This document shows, one piece after another, positions 22,554-33,322 of a DNA stretch of 64,000 nt (its first letter is position 1; each line of letters begins with the position of its first letter). The stretch covers positions 248,001-312,000 of the forward strand of contig JAFEVB010000032.1 of NCBI GenBank assembly GCA_032629725.1, in the 5' to 3' direction. A program made the translations under genes and the position numbers. The notes beneath the pieces were generated by a model that was given only the letters and a program-made list of their open reading frames with translations, ran no database searches and was not told the DNA's origin. The stretch is from Gremmenia infestans. Its lineage: Eukaryota > Ascomycota > Leotiomycetes > Helotiales > Hamatocanthoscyphaceae.

Positions 22554-23430
22554 TCATAGTAATACTCGGTCATCGTGCTTAGTGGCTCTGTGAAGTTTAT
22601 TGTCTGGAGCTGCAGCATCGAAGTCTGGTAGTGAGTAGAAGGCTGAAATCATGCTGATTAGTAAACCTATTAGGCAGCGTCGGAGAAAGTTGGCATGCGA
22701 ATCCCCCAAACCATAGGACTACTTTATGTAGCTTAGCCAAATTCCAAGTTGTGTTGCAGAGAAAGACCTACACATGTGATATCGAAGTGTACTCTAATCG
22801 CTCTGCTGGGGATACAATATCTAAAGCAGAAACTATGCAATCATAGACAAGACGCAATATAGGTATCTTAGCCTTGCTAATTCCATCTGCCAATCCCTTT
22901 TCATCGACGACCTGAGTCTTGCATTGACAGATGTGTACTGCATGTTTGGTTGCTCCACAACGGAAATTCTCCATCGCCTTGCAGTCAGCACTGCCTTTTC
23001 TGTATTCTCTGTGGTCTAGTTTTCTCTGAGGGGGGCCCAGCAGACCAGTGTAGTATCGACCGAAGCTGTTCGATAATGACGGGTAACCAGCCTTGGGAAA
23101 TGTGCTCAGTGAGGAAAGGATTCCGGAGATTTCTGAAGTACCGCTAGGGTACATTATGGATCGCTGATGTGTTGGATATGCTACTAAGATGTTGAGTAGC
23201 CTCAGCTTGCAAAGTGATAGCAAGAATCTGAATAACCAAGGGGACTTCGTATACATTAGATCGGGAGCTAAAAAGCGCTCCAAATCCGAGGGACCTTCCC
23301 CCACATCCTGGGCTGGTCGGAAACAAGTCGCAACACGATCGTTTCGCGTGTTAATGACTGCAAGGGTATATTCTGGCGGTGCCTTCTCGTGTACAACAGT
23401 CCGTTGGACTTTGTGAAGCATTCCAGGCAA
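22554..23430 (-). pseudogene. Decayed HET-domain (heterokaryon incompatibility) gene, core fragment
   Basis: The minus-strand frame 22768-23430 contains CKAMENFRCGATKHAVHICQ and ends LDIVSPAERLEYTSISHV followed by a TAG stop. In HET proteins of this class the block is followed by an invariant Trp and S/D-GLGN. Directly after the stop comes a 49-base stretch that begins GT and ends AG and has a GGCTAAGC branch-like site. Then SYGLGDSHANFLRRCL is read from 22718. So the tryptophan codon appears as TAG exactly at the exon end. Beyond this, the rest of the HET core (the LCIIQ/TLCVP and WTLQE-type boxes) was not found before a stop at 22554. Family knowledge: HET domains trigger fungal cell death after non-self recognition. 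Called a pseudogene with moderate confidence; an unusual splice that skips the stop is the alternative. Confidence 0.55.
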
Positions 23431-25631
23431 CTTCTCGGTCGTAAGTCACCTCGTCCCATCTTCATCTGTACACACCAAACCAGACGTTTCTGTAGTGGCA
23501 CCTACTACTGCATTGAGTAACCCCAAAGATTGCCATGTTTATACGAAAAAAGGCAATCTCATCGGTGTCTTGAATTCTCTATACAGACGTGTTCGGTGTC
23601 GTATTATCAGAGCGCCGGATATGACGCAAACCCGAGGAGATCGTAGTCCAAAATGTATCGCAGTTCTGCATGAGTATGGGCTCAAATGGCGTTGAGATGG
23701 ATGGGAGATTTTCCAATGTTCTGCGTTCTACAAGGAAGGAACAATTGCACTCCGCCCGCTCGGCGCACTTCCAGACGCAGTGCCCAGCTTTGGCAGCCGC
23801 GAATGCAATGTCTCCTCCAATTGGAGCCGAACACAAAAAATCCAAGCCATCCTCTACCGTCAACCCATCATACAAGCCGTGTGCGAGTACGACTTCTTTA
23901 CAACACTGCGCACTTGTGAAGCAGGTTGGAAAGTCTAAGCGCCAGGTCACGTTACTACGTAGATTTCGGGACCCAGCACTCGCAGTCAGGGACAGCATAT
24001 ATAGGCAAATAGCGGATAAGTTCGCTCGACACTCTTTTAAAAGTACTGTAAGAATTTCGGATCCCTTCTTCTTTCTCTATTCTCGTGACGATAGTACGTA
24101 GCTCAACCAGTCCTACTATGCAACGGTTTCAGGATCAGTCAAGTCCTCAAACGGCTTACCGAAGGTGACTCAACAAGTACCGCTCGCAGTTCACCCTGTC
24201 CCAAATACCGGCAGTGCATGGCCGTGACAAGAGGAGCATATCTTGCACTTGCACGTGTAAAGCTGTCAATTTCAGTGTCAGCGACGCAATAGCCGGCTTC
24301 AGACTGGACCCCGAGACTAAGGGACCAGAGGCCGAGAGCTTCATGTCCCAGGCTTCTCAGCTCAGCTAGAGTCCAAGATACTTCACAGTTCTGTAGACTA
24401 TTGGTGAGGTCAAGGGCACGGGCAGCGTAAGCCTTGTGACCGCAAGCGAGGTACTCGAGTACAGTACGGTACGAGTGTATTCGAGAAATCTGCTGGCTTC
24501 CGGCCAGCTCAGCTGATCTTTGCACAACACATCCGCATGATCTCTTGGAGACTATTATCAATATCAAAGGTTAGCCTGTCTTCACACCGCCGATTTGCGA
24601 TGTTCAAGGCTTCAAGACGGGAAGCAAAGATGCTAATGCCATACCAAAATGCGGGGGGTAGGGGCTTGTTTTTAGTCACGAGAGAAGATCTGAGTTCCCC
24701 AGAAAAGTCTTTATTTAGAAAAGAAAAGAAAGAAAAAACCCCCCTCGGCTACAGGCGGATGGGATGGGCTAGGACCACTTGCCTTGGGGAGCTTGGCTTG
24801 GTACCTGAAAATCTTCGACGCCATCGAAAGGGCCATCAGAGTTTTCACTGGTCCACTGTCCACTGGCCAGACTTTGCCTTCTCTAAATTTGCAGCATAGC
24901 ATGGCATCCCGCAGCTGCTGTATCACCATAAACCTGTAGGCCCCGTCATATTGTACCTTATGTTCCAGGGACAGTGCAGTTTTCAGATACAGACTCATGT
25001 TTTCAATACGAGTAAGAGTGAAAATACAAAATGTCAATACCAAATGATGTCTTCCATTGCTTCGAGCACGTTTCGCCACTGCGGGAAATGATCTGTTTCC
25101 GAGTCCATGACCCTGATGTAAATTTTCACACCGTATAGGGCCAGAGTAAGGAAGGCCGAATTTGCGACGAAACCTCACGATGTTGCAATTTGCATCCAGT
25201 CGAATAGTTTCTGTTACCCCCAGGAAACCAAATATGGTGCAGGTGATGTTGCTGCGGAGTACCCTCTTACCAAATCGTTGCTTGGCCGAGCCAATGGGAG
25301 AGCCGGACGCAGCCACGGCATCCGCTTAGACAAGGACTACACTTCGTCATTTCGTCCGTTAACTGCTTGGTCGCGAAACATCGTGAAATAATGCCGTGAG
25401 AAGTTTTCTTGCTATGACTCTATGAAGAGATGACAAGAGGTAGGTATAAGAGACCCCTCCTCCACCTTGCTATCAGACCTACACTATCACCTACCCATCA
25501 TCGGACAATAATAATTGCAAAGCTTCCATCTCAATTATCAAGAGCAATCTCATACTCTCACCTCAGTCAACTGATATCATCACTTCAATATCTTACGCCA
25601 TCTATATAATACGCCACAACCAACAGTAATC
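23431..25631. other. Region with possible 5' exons of the decayed HET-like gene
   Basis: Three minus-strand open stretches look protein-like. One runs 24805-24998 (ATG at 24998, MSLYLKTALSLEHKVQYDGAY, ending at a GTACC donor). Another is at about 24160-24560 (EYLACGHKAYAARALDL .. LAELRSLGHEALGLWSLSL), ending near a GTAAGC donor. The third is at about 23580-23990 (DGLTVEDGLDFLCSAPIGGD and a Cys-rich continuation). They could be upstream exons of the HET-like gene at 22.6-23.4 kb. I could not join them into one frame, so no CDS is claimed. The rightmost ~200 bases are the promoter of the DUF3602 gene, with TATAAG at 25445-25450. Confidence 0.3.
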
Positions 25632-26066
25632 ATGCCATACCAAGTCACCGAGCCTCACCCAACCGTCACCAAATACGCACACTCCGGTCGAGGTGGCGCG
25701 GGCAACTACCACAAAGCCCCAAAGACCAGCAGCCCAAGCACTGCTCGCGGCCCCGCCTCGAACTTCGAAGTCGGGCTCCCACAAACCAGCTCCAAGTTCA
25801 GCTCTGGCCGAGGAGGTGCAGGAAACATCTACGACAAGTCTGAGCGTCCCATGTTCTCCTTCGATGAGGAGCTTGAGCGTATGACCACCCGTGAGAGGAA
25901 GATGAAGGAAGGTGCTGTATGGCACGTAGGCCGAGGAGGGGCTGGCAACTGGATCAGCTCTGCTCCCTCTTCTTCCCGCAAGGACTCAAGTTCAGCGGAC
26001 AGCGTCGACAGCGCACGCAGCGGCTTCTTCGGTCGTATCAGCAACACTTTCTCAGACCGCCACTAA
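25632..26066 (+). CDS. DUF3602 (GRGGAGN-repeat) protein, Par32-like
   Basis: Single exon, 144 aa. Three copies of GRGGAGN occur at about residues 19-25, 59-65 and 98-104, the signature of DUF3602. The rest is Ser/Thr/Pro-rich with a charged segment (DEELERMTTRERKMKEGA). The family includes yeast Par32/Amu1, a TORC1-responsive phosphoprotein that inhibits ammonium transporters; that role is family knowledge and not proven here. A TATA-like TATATAAT is at 25603-25610 and TATAAG at 25445-25450. The leader is CT/CA-rich, typical of well-expressed fungal genes. It stands isolated between gene-poor stretches. Confidence 0.85.
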   Translation: MPYQVTEPHPTVTKYAHSGRGGAGNYHKAPKTSSPSTARGPASNFEVGLPQTSSKFSSGRGGAGNIYDKSERPMFSFDEELERMTTRERKMKEGAVWHVGRGGAGNWISSAPSSSRKDSSSADSVDSARSGFFGRISNTFSDRH

Positions 26067-27653
26067 ATCACGTCTCTCGTCAGCATTCATTTTCACGGTT
26101 TCACAGCGCGGCATTTTCATTTCATTATGATCTTCGGTTTCATCATGTTGTTGTAATAGCACAGGGCGGATATAGCGGGCTGGTTCTGATTCCCGCCGCC
26201 TTTTACGATAATGACCTCTCTACTTTACGGCGCAAGGCAGACTCAAAGGAGAAGTTGCCAGCGGGTTGCATTTTCATGGCGTTAATGATTTACATTTCAA
26301 AGCGAACGGAACGGGAAAAGCTTGGGACCTCAAGGCAATACTGGCTGGCATGACTCCAGATTTCTTGTCTTGGTGAATTTTAGCGATGCGATGGATATAC
26401 CCAACTTTATATACCCGGTGTGTTTTTGTTTATACTTGGACGGGCAGCCGGCTAGAGCATAGGGAATGTAGAAAATACTTACTTAATATTACCAATACCT
26501 CAATCATTGCCCACCTTGCGTGCTCAGATTTTTATTTTCTTCCTGAACATGAGCTCAAGCCACTACTTGCGCTACATATACATATTGCAACAATCATCCC
26601 GGGGAGTACGTAACAACCGTCCTTCCTAAAACCAACAAGGTACTCCTCACTCCTTGAATCCCAAACCCCGAGAACCAATTCTTGCACCATGTGTCAAAAA
26701 TACGCGCTCAAATCGCTCATATACTTAGCGCTACATCCATGATGCCGTAACAGAAATCGCAGCCGTAATGCGGGGTACTAGCGTCGAGATGCCCGCTTCT
26801 GGATCGAGGGGAAGGGGGATTTGGTGGCTGGCCAAGGCGGGAAGGAGATGAGTTGGTCGTTGGTCGGCATTGGAAGTACCTAGGTAGATATTAGGTAGTG
26901 CGGTGAGGAAAGGAGAAGGTGTGTATTTGGCGTGATTACATGTAAATACACACGCTTGAGTTTACGTTTGGGCCGCAATTCCAAAGCTGACTGCTAGCTA
27001 GGGGGACTGATAAATAAATTCATTGTATGGAGGTACCAAGACCAGCATGCTTGTATCCATATGTAAATGCAAGTAAAAGAGTTTCGAATAAAGCTTTCAG
27101 AGACAGAAATAAATGTGAATTTCGATTCTCTTTTCAAGTATCTTGACCAGATCTATCCATAGCGCTCATGCAAACATTTGGAGGTTCTATCTGACACTAC
27201 GATCGAAAGGAAATTTATTGAATTTAGTCATTCAGATATTCGCTTTGTGTACAACATTTCAATTTCATTGCATAGACAGCAAGCATACTTATGTTTGCAT
27301 TTATATGCTCAGGAACAAGACAAGCAAAACGTTACAAGCGAGGCGAGGTTATCACTTACCAGAAGTCATGTGTTCTGAGATATACACCTTTGGCGGCTAT
27401 ATAGTATACCTCAGCACTAACAAACGACGAACTCAAGCTACCCCTGCAGTTCGCGTCTACCAAAAAAAGGTACGCGAAGACAACAACCAACTTCAAAATC
27501 AGGAGGAAATTATATTCACCTCTCGCAATCTCATACTTCCCCTCCCTGAAGGTCCAGATCCGACAATCGTCCAAACTCGTAGGATTTGTTCTCTCCAGTC
27601 CACCCGGACCCTCCAGACCCTTTTCCCAGCGCAACCCCTGAACGCCAAACACC
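26067..27653. other. Intergenic region upstream of ARP1
   Basis: 1.6 kb with no supported gene. AT-rich in places, with one exact TACCTAGGTA palindrome (26877-26886) followed by TAGGTAG repeats. A long plus-strand open frame entering from 27143 overlaps ARP1 exon 1 in another frame and was rejected. Confidence 0.5.
26877..26886. repeat. TACCTAGGTA palindrome
   Basis: Exact 10-base palindrome, followed at once by further TAGGTAG-like words. Third of three exact copies in the window. Confidence 0.6.
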
Positions 27654-28950
27654 ATGGCCGATACCCTACACAACGCGCCCATAGTCCTAGACAATGGTTC
27701 AGGAACCATCCGCGCAGGGTTCGCAGGCGACGACCTCCCCAAATGCTACTTCCCCTCCTTTGTTGGCCGGCCGAAACATCTGCGAGTGCTGGCAGGCGCA
27801 TTAGAAGGAGATGTATTTATTGGGCAAAGAGCGCAGGAATTACGGGGCTTGTTAAAGATCAAGTATCCGTTGGAGCATGGGATTGTGACGGATTGGGATG
27901 ATATGGAGAGGATTTGGGAATGGGTTTATGGGGAGGGACTAAAGACGCTGAGCGAGGAGGTGAGTTGCGCTTAGAGAATCCAAGATGGGAATATGGTGAC
28001 TGATGGGAATCTTTACAGCATCCAGTGCTATTAACAGAACCCCCTCTCAACCCACGGAGTAATCGTGACACGGCAGCGCAAATCCTGTTCGAGACATTCA
28101 ACGTACCCGCTCTTTACACATCCATCCAAGCCGTGCTGTCTCTTTACGCCTCAGGTCGAACAACGGGTATAGTGCTCGATGCTGGAGATGGTGTATCTCA
28201 CGCTGTACCTGTATATGAAGGATTCTCCATGACCAGTTCGATACGGCGGATAGATGTTGCGGGACGAGATGTCACAGAATACATGCAAACGCTATTACGG
28301 AAAGCAGGATACGTATTTCATACAAGCGCGGAAAAGGAAGTCGTCAGGATGATCAAGGAGAAAGTCAGTTACGTTGCTGCGGATCCGAAGAGGGAGGAGA
28401 AGGAGTGGGCTAGTGCGAAGATGGGAGACGGGAAGGTGGTTGAATATGTGTTGCCTGATGGGAACAGAATCAAGGTAAATCTCACGATAGTTGAGCGAGG
28501 AGTAGATGCTGATAGAAGACAGATTGGCGCAGAACGATTCCGTGCCCCGGAAATCCTCTTCGATCCCGAGATCATTGGCCTCGAATACCCAGGAATCCAC
28601 CAAATCGTCGTGGACGCAATCAACCGCACAGATCTTGACTTACGGAAATCCCTCTTTGGCAATATCGTTTTGTCTGGTGGCAGTACATTAACAAAGGGCT
28701 TTGGTGATAGGCTATTGCACGAGGTTCAAAGGCTGGCGGTGAAGGATATGAGGATCAAGATTTTTGCGCCTCCTGAAAGGAAATACTCAACATGGATTGG
28801 AGGTAGTATCTTGGCTGGTTTGAGCACATTTAGAAAGGTATGTCAACCCTTGCGTTTTATTGTACCTGGCTAACATGACATGTACAGATGTGGGTCAGTA
28901 TTGATGACTGGCATGAGAACCCGGAGATCATCCACACAAAATTCACATAG
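27654..28950 (+). CDS. arp1: Actin-related protein Arp1 (centractin), dynactin filament subunit
   Basis: Three exons, 27654-27959, 28019-28837 and 28888-28950, giving 395 aa, slightly longer than animal centractin. Actin-fold landmarks are clear: VLDNGSGTIRAGFAGDDLP at residues ~10-28 (phosphate-1 loop), GIVTDWDDMERIWEWVY, LTEPPLNPRSNRD, VLDAGDGVSHAVPVYEGF (phosphate-2) and SGGSTLTKGFGDRL. The C-terminus is the centractin-type MWVSIDDWHENPEIIHTKF. A lysine-rich insert near residue 225 fits fungal Arp1. Role: forms the short filament of dynactin, needed for dynein-driven nuclear and vesicle movement in hyphae (N. crassa ro-4). Introns start GTGAGT and GTATGT, both phase 0. Confidence 0.96.
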
Positions 28951-30085
28951 TCACCCTACCCACCAGCCTCGTCCTTTACCACTTTGTAATCCATTTCAAG
29001 CCCGGGGAGAAGGTACCTTGCCTCAATACTTCAAGATTGGGTGGACGTTATCCCTGGCCCACCCGACAGCCACCACCGATTGAGAGCCGACACTATCTCA
29101 AGCATCTTCCACCGACCCTCTTCATCTACGAAACATGTTTGTTGTAGCATTTCAGCGTGTCTTGTTCCAAGCATTCAGCAGGCTGTACTTTATCGGGAAT
29201 CAGGAGGAAGGAAGGAAGGGAGTGAAATCTCCGAATGGAAAAGAATTCTAATGTGTATAAGAGAGTTACCTACATCAATGATACCCATTCAACGTCCTTC
29301 AAACCAGTATTTTGCTTCACCATTTACAGTTCGGTCTGAATAATACATCCTCCACGCCACAAGAGAGCGTCAGTGTCTGTATACATCTCTAGGGGGCATT
29401 GCCGTATTCTGTGGCGTCTGTACATGTACGTGTCGTGTATGTCTGACTTTGCCAAGGGTTGGGATCGTAGGATGAGGATGAGGATCAAAAGCTTCGGGGC
29501 CTCCGTTATATGATGCTTATTGACCGTATTATTGATCTTAGTCTGGCTAAAGATGTGAGAGCACAGGTATGGAAAGTGGTATAGAATTGTAAGCTGCCAT
29601 TATGAACCAACTAGCAGATAATACTTGAAAGGTTGGGACTGGTGGGAAGCTTTGCAGGAGCTCAATCATATTACTCACTCTGAAATAGTCACGTGTAGCT
29701 TCGCTATCAGATCAGATAAGCTTAAAGCGGCCGTGGTGCGGGATGATGAAATTCATTCTAGTTTTACGACCGCCCCTCAAAATGCAAATACATGTTACCT
29801 ATCAAGTGCTTACAAATTCAGGTGCATACAAGCAACAAAAACAATACATTACACTTGTGCTGTTTTTTTAGGTAAATAAATGCAAATAGAGCTTTTTTTA
29901 GAATCCTTGGGTGGTTGCTATCTTGCATAATAAAAACATCCATTTCAAATCGAAAAGGTCCAGACCTGCATCAGGGATAGTCTTGGTCATCGACATCATC
30001 AACAAGCTTAAGTAAGAACTGATCTGGAGCACGTCACAGCAGCATATTAAGGAACAAGCCCCCGTCCCTCTCCGTTCCTTTTCTC
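28951..30085. other. Intergenic region ARP1/glutathione reductase
   Basis: 1.1 kb with no gene supported; AT-rich toward the right. A CACGTG core lies at 29691-29696 (GTCACGTGTAG context). Nothing else stands out. Confidence 0.5.
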
Positions 30086-31657
30086 ATGCACAACTTATTA
30101 TATCTCGCCCGAGCCACCTCTATTGCAGCCTCCAAAACGGCAATCGCAAACTCAAGAATATCTTCCATTTCCCGCCAGTTCTCTTCCTCTCGCTCCACCA
30201 TGGCGCCTGTTGCAAAAGAGTGTGATTACTTGGTGATCGGAGGTGGAAGTGGGGGTCTAGCATCTGCACGAAGAGCAAGTGGTTGGTACGGCGCAAAGAC
30301 AATTGCAATTGAGAGCAAGCGTCTGGGAGGCACTTGTGTCAACGTGGGGTAAGGGAGACTGGTACCCTAAATACTGGCTCAAGCTAATAGTTATAGATGT
30401 GTACCAAAGAAAATTACCTGGAACGCTGCTGCGATCGCCGAGACCATACACCAGGCTAAGGCTTACGGGTTTTCCGTAAGCCAAACGGCACCATTCGACT
30501 GGACATACTTCAAGAACAAGCGGGACGCATATATAAAGCGGTTGAATGGCATCTACGAGAAGAACTTGGGCAATGATAAGGTCGAATATATCCACGGCCG
30601 GGCTCATCTGACGGGCAAGAGTGAGGTGGAGGTTGTGTTGGATGATGGCACGAAGCAGACGATCAAGGCCAAGAAAATCCTACTAGCTACTGGAGGTCAT
30701 CCCACAATCCCCCAAAACATCCCCGGCTCAGAGTATGGTGTAACTAGCGACGGCTTTTTCGAAATCGAAAGACAGCCAAAGAAGGTTGCGTTGGTGGGCG
30801 CCGGATACATCGCTGTTGAGTTTGCAGGCGTGTTCAATGCTCTTGGCACGGAAACTCATCTTTTCATTCGACACGACAAGTTCCTAAGAACCTTTGATCC
30901 TATGGTCCAAGATGCAATCGTCAAGGAGTACGAGAGAGTCGGTGTTCATATCCACAAGAACTCGTCCCAAAGCAAAGTGGAGAAAGACCCCAAGACCGGA
31001 AAGCTCACAATCCACTACAAGGACGCGACTGGCGAGGGCAAGCTTGAAGATGTCGATGACTTGATTTGGGCCATTGGCCGTACACCAGAGGTTGAGGATC
31101 TTGGTCTGGAAAAGGCTGGCGTCAAGCAGAGCAAAATAGGACAGATCATCGCAGACGAGTATCAAAACACCAACGTCGAAAATATCTACTCATTGGGCGA
31201 CGTAGTTGGGAAGATTGAACTGACACCCGTAGCCATTGCAGCCGGACGAAAACTCAGCGATCGCCTCTTTGGACCCGAGAAATTCAAGGATTCCAAACTT
31301 GACTACGATAACGTTCCATCTGTGGTTTTTGCACACCCGGAAGTCGGCTCCATTGGTATCACGGAGCCAGAAGCTGTTGAGAAATACGGCAAGGATAACA
31401 TCAAGGTCTATAATACTAGCTTCACGGCCATGTACTATGCGATGATGGAGCCGGAGGACAAGGGGCCTACAAGATATAAGCTGATCTGTGAAGGACCAAA
31501 TGAGAAGGTTGTTGGGCTACATATCTTGGGCCTCGGGAGCGCAGAGATGTTGCAGGGATTTGGTGTTGCTATTAAGATGGGTGCCACGAAGGCTGATTTT
31601 GATAGCTGTGTGGCGATTCATCCTACCAGTGCGGAGGAGCTTGTTACTTTGAAGTGA
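30086..31657 (+). CDS. glr1: Glutathione reductase (NADPH), mitochondrial/cytosolic
   Basis: Two exons, 30086-30348 and 30397-31657, giving 507 aa. FAD motif VIGGGSGG at residues ~50-57; redox-active disulfide CVNVGC spanning the intron; NADPH-binding GAGYIAVEFAG; second FAD box YSLGDVVG; C-terminal catalytic HPTSAEE. Reaction: oxidised glutathione plus NADPH to two reduced glutathione. The first 38 residues are rich in Ala/Ser/Arg with no acids, a good mitochondrial presequence. An in-frame second ATG at 30200 in a strong context (CACCATGG) starts MAPVAKECDYLVIGG, the cytosolic form. Yeast GLR1 uses the same two-start arrangement. The intron starts GTAAGG and ends TTATAG. Confidence 0.97.
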
Positions 31658-32266
31658 TTGGTTTTGCGACAATAGATCTAGTGGCCTTTGAGCCTATTGA
31701 AGACGGCATGAAATATTAATTCTTTGCTATTTTATGTATTTTAGACAAGCTCTAGCTGTCCGTGAAGAGGAGAAACCATCGTTGGGCGTAAAATCCCTCT
31801 ATTACTTGGGATTTGCATAGTGCTATAGTGATGGAGAGAACGTTTCCTTCTCGCTTAAACCCCTTTTCATCCTATTACTGTAACCCCAGATATATACCCC
31901 CCTATCCAAGCACTACAGCGAGCTTAAAATGGACTATACTATTTTACTATACTACTAGGTAGGATTCGTCTAATTCACTGCACCGTTGCCCCTTACTATG
32001 CAACACATGCAGTGCCAGCCGCACCATTATCGCTGGTTTGGAATGACCCTGGACGCTGGTGAATGAATTGGAGCGGAAGCATCGCCTTTGGGATAATTAA
32101 ACAATACAAAGGCGGTATCTGACGGAACAATCAATCAAAATGCTATCTATCTCGAGAGCCTCCTCTCCTCTCTCTTCCTTTGAAACCACGAAGGTGATTG
32201 AAGAATCTCATCACCCAAGCAAATGAATAAACCCGCCACAAACATACCTGCACAGCACAACCATCC
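31658..32266. other. Intergenic region
   Basis: 600 bases, AT-rich near 31.9 kb, with no coding region. It contains the glr1 3' UTR and the promoter of the orphan gene. Confidence 0.5.
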
Positions 32267-33322
32267 ATGTCGAAAGAAGCGCAAATCTACGCTCCTGCCT
32301 CGCACGACTATGCAGTCAAAGAACCTCCACCTCCACTTTCACTATTAGCAGAATACTTGGACATAGACTTTGACTGGCCCTTGCGCTCCGCAGAAGTGCA
32401 TCGCGAGAGTATTGGGGGGCTTGATAAAGACGTCCGTTTGCAATTGCAAGAGCACGAGCCCGCCATCCAACCCCCGTCCCTCCCAGCGTCTGCCAAAACC
32501 CTCGCTTCGCAATACCCGCTCACGCACGCAACGCCTCTCTTCGCCTTCCTGCGCCATGCCCATAGCTCTGCCCCCGCTTTCCGCATCCACGTGCCCTGTA
32601 ACGATGTCTCGAATCTATCGCCCTACTACCACATGCCTATTCTAGAAGCACAAGCACAAGCATCCAAGACCGGACGCCGTGCGCCGTCTGGGAACTGGAA
32701 TTGCGTTTCTGATTTCGAGGGGGTTGGTGATGCGGATTCGGGGTCTGAAGATGGATATGGAGATGGTGATGAGGAGGAGGATTTCGATGTAAGTGTAGGG
32801 ATAGGAGGTAAAGACTGCCCGCAGATCAACCACACGCAGCCCCCACGCATCATGCCGCCCTCTCACTCGCTCATCCTTTACTTATGGGGTCGCGGGCTAT
32901 CGATAGCCAGTATTGCGTCTGAGCTTGGGAATCTGGATGCCGGGTTTCTGCACCGGCTTACGTCGGGGAAGCGGTGGGTGAGGGTTGTTAATGTTAGACG
33001 GGGACAGAGGGGAGAAGGGGCGTTGGAGTGGGCTGGGGATGTCATTGGGCACGGAGGTGGAGGTGGGAAGGGGCAGTTGGTGAAGATTGGACCGCATTGG
33101 GAGTTTGATGACGGGGTTGCGAGGGAGGTTATCGAGGCATTTATGGGGGGAAGGGAGAGGTGGGAGGAGATGGTTGGTGGGGGAGGGGGAGATGAGAAGA
33201 GGTTTGAGCTTCGGAAGAGGCTTAGAGGAAGAGCGGTGGAGAAATTGGGGAAGGGGGTGTTGGAGAATTATTTGGCGTATAGGTTGATGGGGGTTTGGTT
33301 TCATAAGAGTATCTGTGTTTAG
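32267..33322 (+). CDS. Hypothetical protein, 351 aa, acidic middle
   Basis: Single exon with ATG at 32267. I do not recognise a family. Visible structure: an N-terminal region with LLAEYLDIDFDWPL and YPLTHATPLFAFLRHAH; an acidic patch (SEDGYGDGDEEEDFD) around residue 165; a helical block ILYLWGRGLSIASIASELGN; then a charged C-terminal half with long glycine runs (GGGGG) and many Arg/Glu/Lys. Codon use shifts to G-rich codons in the last third, which is striking. The intact 351-codon frame and Kozak-like start favour a real gene. Convergent with the RecQ gene (301 bases between the stops). Confidence 0.6.
   Translation: MSKEAQIYAPASHDYAVKEPPPPLSLLAEYLDIDFDWPLRSAEVHRESIGGLDKDVRLQLQEHEPAIQPPSLPASAKTLASQYPLTHATPLFAFLRHAHSSAPAFRIHVPCNDVSNLSPYYHMPILEAQAQASKTGRRAPSGNWNCVSDFEGVGDADSGSEDGYGDGDEEEDFDVSVGIGGKDCPQINHTQPPRIMPPSHSLILYLWGRGLSIASIASELGNLDAGFLHRLTSGKRWVRVVNVRRGQRGEGALEWAGDVIGHGGGGGKGQLVKIGPHWEFDDGVAREVIEAFMGGRERWEEMVGGGGGDEKRFELRKRLRGRAVEKLGKGVLENYLAYRLMGVWFHKSICV

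Noticed and set aside
27143..27901. Long plus-strand open frame (252 aa) before ARP1
   Set aside because: It overlaps ARP1 exon 1 in another frame, has no ATG at its natural beginning, and shows no domain. The actin frame is clearly the real one.
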